64,000 nt of DNA from Teratosphaeria epicoccoides (lineage: Eukaryota; Ascomycota; Dothideomycetes; Mycosphaerellales; Teratosphaeriaceae), in the NCBI GenBank assembly GCA_021401465.1, contig JADDMT010000026.1, positions 278,645 to 342,644 on the forward strand. Direction: 5' to 3'. Positions 11,151-19,851 of the stretch are shown piece after piece. Position 1 is the first letter of the stretch. Every line of letters starts with the position of its first letter. The notes beneath the pieces were generated by a model. The model worked only from the letters and a program-made list of their open reading frames with translations. It was not told where the DNA came from and ran no database searches. Made by a program: the position numbers and the translations under genes.

Positions 11151-12863
11151 CTCGAAGAACTCTACAGATCTCGCGCCGAGCGCAGGCGGCATCCCGTCCA
11201 CGCATATGCGTCGCTCTCTGCTCGGGCGGCCGATGAACTGGCGCGCGAGCGGCTAGATCCACGAGCCATCGACCAGGTCACCCCATACCGTGTTATCGCT
11301 GGGCAGACCCGCCATAAGCCGATCATGGACGGTCTATTTTACGCCTACCATGTTTCTCGCTCCAGCGCGCAACAACAATACACACAAGCGCGTCTGACGG
11401 CACTTGCAGACGAACGCGCCAGACGAGGGGCACGCGTGCCGTCCGCTTTACCATTGCAGAAGTCCAAGTACCTATCGTTGGAGGACTTCGAGCGGCCAGG
11501 ATCGGGAGAGAGCATTAGGACCGCCAGCTCCACCACTACTACCTTTTCATCGACACCAAAAGGTGGTGGAGCCTTACGGAGTCAGCGGAGCCAGGACTTG
11601 GACTTCATGATGAATGTTCCGCGAAGTCCCGCATCTTGTGTAACTATGGACTCGAACGTGCGGGCAACCATGAGCACGACTTCAATATCTTCGGCACATT
11701 CGGACCAAGCACATCGACAACTTCTAGAAAACCCTTTCGAACTACGGCATGGACGACGATACGTACGAGAAATACCATACCCGATGCCGTGCGATCTGGC
11801 AGAAATCCAACGGCAGAACTTACGAACGATGCTTGGCTGTAAAATCTTTGGCCAAGCAATAAACTCACCCTTTGTAACGAAAGAAATTCCGAAGAAAGTC
11901 TTGGATATGGGTTGCGGAAGCGGCTACTGGAGTACGATGTGTCATGAGTATTTCTGCTCACTTGGTGCGAAGAATGTCGAATTCACTGGTCTGGACGTGG
12001 CGCCTCTGGCTCCGGATCTCAATAAGCAGGGCGTAAAGTGGAGATATGTGCAACATGATTTCAGACGAACACCATTCCCGTTCGAAGATGGCGAATTTGA
12101 CCTCATCATAGCCAAAGACCTGAGCCTGAGTCTTCCCATTGGCGTACCATGTCAGAAGTTTCTAGACGAGAGCATTCGGGTCCTTCGGGAAGGAGGTACG
12201 GTCGAGATTTGGGAGTCCGATCACGCCGTCAGGTCGCTGGTAGCACATCCTCCGCCTCTGCCACCAAAGCAGCGGAATCCACGCGACCTTGAGGCAGCCG
12301 AGGCCACCGCCACGTACCCTATTACCCCGGGCACCCCATTCGCCCCAGCTCAGAACAAATACCTCCTTCAAGCCAATGACTGGATCACCGAAGCACTCGG
12401 CCGGCGACAAATGCTTTCAGTCCCCACAACCAATATAGTGCAAACGCTCTACAACGAAGCTGAGGCCCTCTGCGACGTGGGCTTCCGCCGCATCGCTATT
12501 CCACTGTCCGCGGAACTCCGCTGGGAACGCGAGAGGCACGTGCAGGCCTTGGCAGGTGCAGAAATTGTCGCAGATTCCCCATTATCGACCAAAGGCAAAG
12601 GCAAGCAGCTGGGCGACCATCCGCTAGATGAGGACCAGATCGCTCTGCGGCACACGGCGCTTTTGACAGTGCTGCAGATGATTGAAAGTATGGAGCCTAT
12701 GCTCAAGGAGAGCAGTGGGAAGAATTCGGAGGAATGGAGCCAATGGTGGGCGTCTATGATGGCTGATCTGCTGGATCCCAGTCGCGGGAGTTTGAGTGGT
12801 GAGTGTTTGGAACTGGGGGCCTGGTGGGCGCGGAAGAAGACTAAGTGTCAAGGTGATGGGTAA
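11151..12863 (+). CDS. SAM-dependent methyltransferase with disordered N-terminus, 5' end unresolved
   Basis: Class I methyltransferase of the fungal LaeA-like/UMTA type; substrate unknown. From the ATG at 11325, motif I is KVLDMGCGSGYW (about residues 191-202), followed by NVEFTGLDVAPLAP (motif II), a WRYVQHDF-type region and SIRVLREGGTVEIWE. The C-terminal part has helical segments ending in SGECLELGAWWARKK. The N-terminal 130 residues are Ser/Thr-rich. The frame stays open upstream from 11325 to the stop at 11148, and that extension reads as protein (LDPRAIDQVTPYRVIAGQTR). The true start is therefore further 5', probably in an upstream exon that I could not place. A GTGAGT at 12799 could be a late donor, but reading through to the TGA keeps a plausible C-terminus. 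Family assignment is firm, the function is not. Confidence 0.82.
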   Translation, partial: LEELYRSRAERRRHPVHAYASLSARAADELARERLDPRAIDQVTPYRVIAGQTRHKPIMDGLFYAYHVSRSSAQQQYTQARLTALADERARRGARVPSALPLQKSKYLSLEDFERPGSGESIRTASSTTTTFSSTPKGGGALRSQRSQDLDFMMNVPRSPASCVTMDSNVRATMSTTSISSAHSDQAHRQLLENPFELRHGRRYVREIPYPMPCDLAEIQRQNLRTMLGCKIFGQAINSPFVTKEIPKKVLDMGCGSGYWSTMCHEYFCSLGAKNVEFTGLDVAPLAPDLNKQGVKWRYVQHDFRRTPFPFEDGEFDLIIAKDLSLSLPIGVPCQKFLDESIRVLREGGTVEIWESDHAVRSLVAHPPPLPPKQRNPRDLEAAEATATYPITPGTPFAPAQNKYLLQANDWITEALGRRQMLSVPTTNIVQTLYNEAEALCDVGFRRIAIPLSAELRWERERHVQALAGAEIVADSPLSTKGKGKQLGDHPLDEDQIALRHTALLTVLQMIESMEPMLKESSGKNSEEWSQWWASMMADLLDPSRGSLSGECLELGAWWARKKTKCQGDG

Positions 12864-13665
12864 GAGGACTATTGGGTGGTTCGAGTTGCAGACTCAGGTG
12901 TGGCGTGCATCTCCTAGCTTGGCGTTGCGTCCTCAAAGACCAGGCCTCGTCCTCACGCCCTATCTGACAAGCATTTGGGATCATATATCCGCACAGTGCT
13001 TGCCCTCATGGTACTGCGAGGGACCCGCAGCGGCGATGCAGGGGCATGCGTCGGCATGACACATTGCGCAAGCCACAAAGGCGAGCATTGCCGCTGTTCA
13101 GAGCCTCTGGGTGTGGAGGGAAGACGCTGGTCAAGCAAGATCCTGTGAAGAGCTTCACGACGAAGAGCACACAGACGGGCGCATGGCTTCTCAGAGCCTT
13201 CCATAGGCAAACATGCGGCACAGTGTCGTCTCCAGCCTCGGTCGGTAGGCCAGTGCTCGCCGCGGTGTTCTTAACATCCCGTTGGTCGTGGGCCATTCGG
13301 GCAGTATGATCTCGGGAAGCATACATTCTGCCCAGCTTGCGAAGCTTGGGTCTCACGACCAAATCGAAGGCAGAATTGTTGTCAATGGCGGCATATTTGG
13401 AATGCAGACAAATCGGCAACAAGCGAAGTACTTAGCTTGAACGCCAGACAGTACAGATCCGTTGGTCGTGCATCAAGGGCGTGACTGCTGTGTGAGACAC
13501 TGGATGCGAGATGTTCGTCTCTAGAGCGGCCTGCGGTGTATCGAACAAGGAATGTGCAATCGCCTCACTCCGCCGCCGACGGCCGTCTCGTCAACGTTGG
13601 AAACCGCCCCGGAACATTGATTTCCAGGATGAATAGGCATTGTATATGAATGATGGGACGGCCGG
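12864..13665. other. Convergent intergenic region
   Basis: About 800 bp between the 3' ends of the methyltransferase and ETFRF1 genes. A 138-codon minus frame (13006-13422) has no recognisable features and looks accidental. Nothing else seen. Confidence 0.45.
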
Positions 13666-14102
13666 TCAGGTCTTCTCGTAGCGTTGCTTCAGCGCACGAT
13701 ACCGCTTAAGGTAGTATCTGCCATTGGTGATTAGCGCTTGTTTGAAAGAACAGATTCCACTTCGCGAGCGAAAACTGGGAGGCATGCAATGCTTCAACTT
13801 CTACATAGCCAAAGTCAGCGACTGTGGGAAGAGTGATGGACACCTACGGGTGGCAACACCGAACCTTTCTTGACATATTCTGCTTGCTCAATGGCCTTGC
13901 GGATTTGCTGTTCGTCTTGCAGGTTGGCCTTGGCCATGAAGGCTTTGTGAAGTCTTGGCCGGTAGTACTCGTAGCCCAGTGGGTATTCGCGACCAAGATA
14001 CAACAATTCTGCGCGGCATCAGCCAAATCCTCCACATCAACTCTGGTCGGTGATACCCTTGTATATTCGAATGACTTCTTGTCGTAGTGGCGACGAAGGC
14101 AT
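13666..14102 (-). CDS. ETFRF1/LYRM5-like LYR-motif mitochondrial protein
   Basis: Small LYR protein; the animal homologue binds electron-transfer flavoprotein in the mitochondrial matrix and controls its FAD. I assembled four exons: 14102-14057, 14008-13865, 13800-13788 and 13717-13666, giving 84 residues (human protein about 90). The spliced product starts MPSSPLRQEVIRIYKELLYL, continues GREYPLGYEYYRPRL, then IRKAIEQAEYVKK, and ends in YYLKRYRALKQRYEKT, matching the family in order and length. Introns 1 (48 bp, GTATCA) and 2 (64 bp, GTTCGG) start with GT. Intron 3 (70 bp) would use a GC donor (GCATGC), because this joins VEAL directly to YYLKRYR. A GT donor nine bases downstream would instead add four residues, and an alternative GT donor for intron 2 also exists. 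The family is secure; two splice sites are provisional. Confidence 0.82.
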
Positions 14103-14420
14103 TGTCGGAGCTGCTGTAAGGTTTTCAGCTTTGCGTGCCGTCGATAGTCTTGCCTCTGGCTCTATTGTATGGTTTGATCTGGTTGTGATTAATCGAGAAA
14201 GCATGTATGTCTTCAATGATGGAAGTCGTCTTGTTGACGGAGTCCATGTGCAGTTGATCCCTCCTGTCTCACGTGGACCTCGGTCGATGCAGCTTGTGGG
14301 CGGCGGCTCATCGCTCTCTTCTCACAACATCAACCAGTAGTCTGAGACCTGGGCATTGGCTTGTGCTCTTTGGGCATAGCAACTCATGCAGATGCCTGCT
14401 TGGCCGAGCATCTGCCCACG
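14103..14420. other. Divergent promoter region, ETFRF1 / thioesterase
   Basis: About 320 bp between two divergent starts, presumably a shared promoter. No specific element was recognised. Confidence 0.4.
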
Positions 14421-15395
14421 ATGCCCAAGAGAGCCTCCGTCGTGGTGAGGGCTGCGCAAGCCAGACCAGCCAGCTTTGCGGTAGGCACTGCACGATTCCA
14501 GTCGACAGAATCTAAGGGCCAGCCTTCGACGACCGCTTCTTTGAGTCCACGGTGGCTCTCGGATGTCAAGCAACGACTTGGGAAATGCATAACCTTTGGG
14601 CTCAAGCCCCAACAAGTCTCAGAAGCCGCTGCTATCATACGAGAGATATCGCGAGACTGGAGAGAGCTTTCAGCAGGTAGTGAGGGCTTCTTGACTGGAC
14701 CTGATAGACGAGGATTATACAAGCAAGAGATTGTCTGGGGCGAGATGGACAGCATGGTAGGTTGAGATGCAGACCGAGACGCGCATACAACCTTCTCGTA
14801 GCTCGTGACTGGGCTAAGACGTGGCAAGGGCCATGTCAACAACGTAATTTACAATCGATATGCCGAGTCTGGTCGAGTAAACTGGACACGAAGGCTTGCA
14901 GTGCTTGATCCTGCAAACGGGGAGACCTGGAGGAACCTCCTTGGGCCGACTGGCATAGGCGTAATATTGAAGTCGATTACGACAGAATACAAATTCGTGA
15001 GTACTACCGTAGCTCAGAACCAAGTCAGGAGGAACTAAGAAACGTAGCCAATGGTGTGGCCAGACCGAATATCAGTCTATCATAAGCTGAGATCCGAACC
15101 CACCCCTGGAACCGAGTCGTTCGTTCTAGACGTCGTCATAATGTCTGAGCGTCAGCAGCGGCCAGCAGCTCGATGTATCGAAGACATCGTCGTCTATGAC
15201 TATCAGATAGGCAAGAAGACGCCTCTGAAGCCGTTTATGCTGAAAGTCTTCCAGGAGACTTGGCGGCTGCAGCAAGAAGCTAAGATGGTTAATAGCCAGA
15301 GAGCATTACAGCTGCTAGACCGTGTTCGGCAGCTCGAGAAAGACTCGTGGGATAGACCAGATGCTGTAGAAGACTTGGGAAGCGCAGGCTCGTAA
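14421..15395 (+). CDS. Hotdog-fold thioesterase-like protein, probably mitochondrial
   Basis: Member of the 4HBT_2/THEM6-like acyl-thioesterase group; substrate unknown. Three exons, 14421-14756, 14829-14996 and 15048-15395, give 283 residues. Introns are 72 bp (GTAGGT to GGCAAG) and 51 bp (GTGAGT to ACGTAG), each with a CTAAG branch-like site. The junctions rebuild the hotdog core DSM-GHVNNVIYNRYAESGRV and YKF-PMVWPDRISVYHKL, neither of which is intact without splicing. The N-terminus (MPKRASVVVRAAQARPASFA) is basic and Ala/Ser-rich, like a mitochondrial presequence. The C-terminus is a Lys/Gln/Glu-rich helix. The frame is also open from an ATG at 14361; I prefer 14421 because the targeting-like sequence begins there. 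Confidence 0.83.
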
Positions 15396-15616
15396 TATAT
15401 GATCATTGAAGTCGTTGAGCTAATCTATGCCTTTACAAGCAGCCTGATACATTTGCTGAAGCACATCGCGCACCAAGTACTTTCCATTCTATCTACCTGA
15501 CGACCGTTGCGATTCCCAACCAAGCCTGCATGGCGAACGACCTTGCTATCCTGATGGCGCCCGGCACTGGCAGCGTCCTTGTCTCTCTGGTGCTCGGGAC
15601 GATGGATCACAATGCT

Positions 15617-18600
15617 CTACCACCAGCTCCACCATCCAGAGTTGTTACTGCTCGAACTCGTAGAGGTGGTCGCGCCTGTATTGTTATACATCTGGAGCGC
15701 ATTGCTGCCACCACAATACTCGCCACTATCACCAGGACACTTCACACTGCAGTAGTTCTGGCCCAGACTCTTCGGGCTGTGATCCATGCTGTTGCCCATC
15801 CAGCACTGATTGCCGTACTCAACGCCGAAGAACTTCAAACCCTCCTTCCTGGCTTGAGCAGCACAGAGCTCAATCGTCATCTGATTCGACAGCCAGACCG
15901 TGTCCAGAGATCTGCTGAAGAAACTGTCAGACCAGCAGCCCATGCTCACGTAGCCATTGGTGCCATTGAGGACGGTCGGATCACCCTGAGCTTTGACGGT
16001 GCAGCTCTTGTAGAGACTCAAGCCGTTGGATCCACCGCAAGTCTTGCCTCTGTTGCCGGCGCAACTCATCTTGCATCGTCCGTCATGGCATGGCGAGCTC
16101 GAGCTGCTGAGTTTGTTGCCGCAGTAGCATTCGTTGCCATACTCAACGCCGAACCAGGCATAGTTCTTGCAGAATGCGGCACACACATCGAGAGTCATCG
16201 CGTTGTTGGCTGTGGATTTCTCTGATAGGGCCCGTCCGGACACCTCGGAATAGCAGCCCGTGTATGAGAAGCCGTCTGGGTCTCCGCTCGGTGAGGACAC
16301 TGTGGCAACCGCGGAGCTGAGCGTCGAGGAAGCAGAGAGGGTAACCTTGGTCGCCGTAGTGATAGATGCCGAGCTGCTGTTTGGCGTGCTTGATGACGAA
16401 GATTTGGTGGATGATGCTGCAAATGAGCTGGTACCTGACGTTGTGGCAGTGGTTTTGACGGATGAACTGCTCGACGACGTCGTCTGGGCAGTGGAGGAGG
16501 CGGCAGCTGTAGAGCTAGCCTTACTGGTGCTTGAGACCGCTTGCCATGTGTCGGATCTGGTGGCGCTCATGACCGAGACTGCTGGCACGGTGTAGCTGTG
16601 GTTCGGGTCTGCTTCCCAGCTCAATGACCCGTCTGTGCCGTTCCTCACATATTTGTACTCGATACTTTGGCCAGCAGGGAGGTTGACAGTCACAGACCAC
16701 AGATGGTTGCTATCAGTGTATTGACTAGCAGACATGACGACACCAGAGGACGGGCTCCAGTTGCCGAGCTCGCCGATGGAACCCACTAGTATGATGGTCT
16801 CCATCCAGGCCGTCGTGACAATCTCATTGAACGTGACCGCCACAGTCGTCGACGTCGCCTTGGTGGACGAAGCGGCCGCCGCAGTCGAACCGAAAGTCGA
16901 CGATGCCGCACCCGCGTCGACCACCCTGCCGCCAGCAGTACCAGAGGCCGAGTTGCCAGACACTCCGCCCGTGGAGGAGCTCTTCGTTGCACTGATGGCT
17001 GCAGTCCCACTGGAGCCAGGTGAGGTAGCAGCAATGGTGAAAGATGACGAGCTGACATCGCTGGACGAGCCATCATCACATCGACCATATTGGGGCACGC
17101 AGCCAGCGATAGTAGAGCAATAATCGCTCGCATTACCGCAATTTCCATAGGCACTGCAACAGTCTCCGAACACACTTCCTTTGCAGATAGTACCAAAGTC
17201 AACGCCACATCTGCCGTTGGTCGTGACCGGCAAGTCATATACCATTGGGACCGTGTAATCATCGTTGGAGATGCCAAATTGGGTGCTCCACTGGTAATCA
17301 CCATTCGACGTAACGATAAGCTGGACACCGTACCCAGTGGCGTCGCTTGTAGCCGCGAGACTCGTTGATGGAGTCCAAACGTAGTACCCGGAATTGGCGA
17401 TGTTGCTGGCGATGGTAGTCACGAAGATCATGTTTGATGAAGGACCCTTCAGCAGTACAAGTGAAATGGTGCCGCTTGTCGTTGGCTGCCACGTGATATT
17501 GTATGGCTTGCCTGCTGGCACTATGCTGCCCGAACCTGGCTTGTAAATAGGATTACCGCCAAGGTTTCCGGAAGCGACTGGTGCAGACGCAGTACTTAAG
17601 CCAGAGTCTGACGTAGCCGATACTTGACTGGCTACCAACTGCAGACTGGAAGGTGCCAGAGAGAGAGACGCAGGGCTGCCCCCAGATGCCTGTGTATTGC
17701 TTGAGCCGGTGGAACTTGCCTTGGAAGTGGCTGTGATGGTGGTGCTTGCACTGCTGGAGGTACCATCGCAGACGCCAGGGGTCGATACACAAATGTAGTA
17801 GTTGACCCACACATTTTCGCACGTGTCTCCAATTTGCGGATTCCAAGACTTCAGATCATCCTGGGATATCGAGAGGGAAGTAGAAATCTTCTCGCAGTCG
17901 TCGCCTGATTGGACAAGGTAGTATGTCTGACATCCGTCCGGCGTCCCGGGCTGAGTATGCGTCGGCGCGGGTGGACAGCTCGCCGCGCCAATTGTAGTAG
18001 CGGTCGGCGCCTTCTGTGACATCAACGTCTGTGTCGGAGAGGATGCGTCCGCAGAAGCCTGGTCTAGGCTGCTCAAGCATTCTACGCTATTGCTGTCTCC
18101 AGTGGTGTCTGAATATTGGTACCAAGGGCAAGACTGGTAAGGCTGTATGTAGACGCTCTTTAGGTACATGCTAGTCGGGAACGTGGAATCAGGAGTGTGA
18201 CCTCCCGCCCAAGTTATAGTGCCCTCCCCAGCGTTCGCACCGCCGGCATCCCAAATGCCGAGATGGAATCGTGACGGTGTTTGGGGATACTGATGATTAC
18301 CATCGTCACACTCGCTGGCAAGCAGGGTGCGCACGACGGTGCCGTTTATAAGCCACTGAATCTGCGTAGGTGTCCAGACTTGCGTGTAGTTGAAGAAGTG
18401 CGTTGTCACATCGGCACTGACTGTAGGCTGGGTTCCGCGGTCCCAATTACCATTCATAGCCTTGCCATAGTAATTGGTCTGGATCGTCGGGATCTGAGTA
18501 TTACCGAAGTCATTGCCACTCATCTCGTAGTCAATCTCATCGCCGTCGTCGGATATCAAGACCGCGCTGCTAATGACACCGATACCCGGCGCCGCTTGCA

Positions 18601-18904
18601 TGATGGCAGAAGCTGTACCATACTGCATGTATTTGCTTGTCCATATGTAAGGTGCTGCAGTGCTACTGTCAAGTCGGAATTCCAAGCCCTTGCTTCCGAA
18701 ATGCAGGTAAGAGTCTTCGTATGAGGCGACGATGAAGTCGGAAGGCACGCTGGAAATCTTGGTGAAGTCCACGTACAGCGGCTCCGTGAGACCCTCAATT
18801 GGTGCACAAGGTGCCGCGGTGGCATTGGTCGGGTTACACTGTGCAGCCGCCAGACTGGCTATTGCCAGTGTTGCGAGAGCAATAGGTCCTCTGTTCCGAG
18901 CCAT
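15617..18904 (-). CDS. Secreted multidomain cell-wall protein: GH16, LysM, Kre9-like, CBM18, CBM20, two WSC domains
   Basis: Single-exon 1,095-residue protein. Order: signal peptide 1-21 (ALATLAIASLAAAQC); CRH-like GH16 chitin-glucan transglycosylase domain about 40-260 with catalytic DEIDYE (E123, D125, E127); LysM about 326-373 (YYLVQSGDDCEKIS); Ser/Thr linker; Kre9/Knh1-type beta domain about 455-548 (GSGSIVPAGKPYNITW); CBM18 hevein-like chitin-binding domain about 565-609; CBM20-like starch-binding domain about 690-788 (GSIGELGNWSPSSGV); long Ser/Thr linker; WSC domains about 877-967 and 984-1075, each with conserved cysteines and an FGVEYGN core. There is no hydrophobic GPI-attachment tail; the chain ends SGWWSWW. 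The inferred role is cross-linking or remodelling chitin and glucan while gripping the wall through several carbohydrate-binding modules. Each domain call rests on visible motifs. The combination is unusual. Confidence 0.88.
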   Translation of the reverse strand: MARNRGPIALATLAIASLAAAQCNPTNATAAPCAPIEGLTEPLYVDFTKISSVPSDFIVASYEDSYLHFGSKGLEFRLDSSTAAPYIWTSKYMQYGTASAIMQAAPGIGVISSAVLISDDGDEIDYEMSGNDFGNTQIPTIQTNYYGKAMNGNWDRGTQPTVSADVTTHFFNYTQVWTPTQIQWLINGTVVRTLLASECDDGNHQYPQTPSRFHLGIWDAGGANAGEGTITWAGGHTPDSTFPTSMYLKSVYIQPYQSCPWYQYSDTTGDSNSVECLSSLDQASADASSPTQTLMSQKAPTATTIGAASCPPAPTHTQPGTPDGCQTYYLVQSGDDCEKISTSLSISQDDLKSWNPQIGDTCENVWVNYYICVSTPGVCDGTSSSASTTITATSKASSTGSSNTQASGGSPASLSLAPSSLQLVASQVSATSDSGLSTASAPVASGNLGGNPIYKPGSGSIVPAGKPYNITWQPTTSGTISLVLLKGPSSNMIFVTTIASNIANSGYYVWTPSTSLAATSDATGYGVQLIVTSNGDYQWSTQFGISNDDYTVPMVYDLPVTTNGRCGVDFGTICKGSVFGDCCSAYGNCGNASDYCSTIAGCVPQYGRCDDGSSSDVSSSSFTIAATSPGSSGTAAISATKSSSTGGVSGNSASGTAGGRVVDAGAASSTFGSTAAAASSTKATSTTVAVTFNEIVTTAWMETIILVGSIGELGNWSPSSGVVMSASQYTDSNHLWSVTVNLPAGQSIEYKYVRNGTDGSLSWEADPNHSYTVPAVSVMSATRSDTWQAVSSTSKASSTAAASSTAQTTSSSSSSVKTTATTSGTSSFAASSTKSSSSSTPNSSSASITTATKVTLSASSTLSSAVATVSSPSGDPDGFSYTGCYSEVSGRALSEKSTANNAMTLDVCAAFCKNYAWFGVEYGNECYCGNKLSSSSSPCHDGRCKMSCAGNRGKTCGGSNGLSLYKSCTVKAQGDPTVLNGTNGYVSMGCWSDSFFSRSLDTVWLSNQMTIELCAAQARKEGLKFFGVEYGNQCWMGNSMDHSPKSLGQNYCSVKCPGDSGEYCGGSNALQMYNNTGATTSTSSSSNNSGWWSWW

Positions 18905-19851
18905 CGTGCGCTGAATCTGCTTGGATGTCTGGACGCCAGTCGGTGTTGCACTCCTAGCGAGCTGAACACTGCATGTTGAGGATCGTGCGCTTCGTTTGTC
19001 GATACTGACGTCCTGCCAAATGCGGACATTTCGACAAAGATTCTTTTTAGCAGCTCACAGAGTGTGGGCTAGGTTCCAGTCACAAAGGTCCAAGATTTGT
19101 CGAAGCACGGCAACGGACAAAGACGAACGTCCCGATCCACCTATGCCGGGTCTAACACGGCTAGTCGTTGGAAATCATCAGGTCACGGCGACCACAGGTC
19201 GTTGTTGATGCTAAAGAGAAGTGCCTTCCCAGTGAGGACTGGTTGAAAGGGCCAGTCTCCCGGATCTGTCCTGCTCGGTGGCGATGATGCTCAGCGCGGC
19301 AGAATTGAACTCACCGCGTCTGAGATCGAGCAGTCATTGCATCCATCCAACCGGTCTCCAGGTCTGCCAGGTCGAGGCAACACGTCATGGACTGGAGCAA
19401 GGTCAAATGCATCACCAGTCGGTAACCATTCCGCCAAGCAGCCGTCCTCCTCAACAAGCAGTCAAAAGTGTCATTCCGTAGCCTGGTAGGTTGACTGATG
19501 GAAACACTGTCACCGATTGGTGTCATGTGCACAAAGCGCGGCCTCATCAGAACCTGGGACTCTAATGCCCTCCATACAGTGGTACCGTGACATATCCCGA
19601 GCTCTATAGATCTTCCTTTCGGCCTATCCATACAAATGCTGGCATCACACCATGAAGTCGAAACGGACCTAAATGCAGGCCAGGCCAGCGAGGTCCATTC
19701 CTGCAATCCCTGAATGCGCCTCATCGCTTGAACGCTGCAAATTGTACAAGCTTTCCGTTCGCGAACCCCTGTATTCGATCCCAAAACACCTAAAGTGCAC
19801 CCAAACACCATGATGCGTCCAGAAATGCTATTTCGCGTCCCAATTTCACAC
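18905..19851. other. Intergenic, GH16 promoter and Med12 3' region
   Basis: About 950 bp, with both flanking genes on the minus strand. It should contain the GH16 gene promoter at its left end. A 186-codon minus frame (19311-19871) overlaps the end of Med12 and has no recognisable domain. Nothing else seen. Confidence 0.45.

Noticed and set aside
12796..13059. Plus-strand frame after the methyltransferase as an extra exon
   Set aside because: No donor/acceptor pair gives a convincing joined frame, and the existing C-terminus already looks complete.
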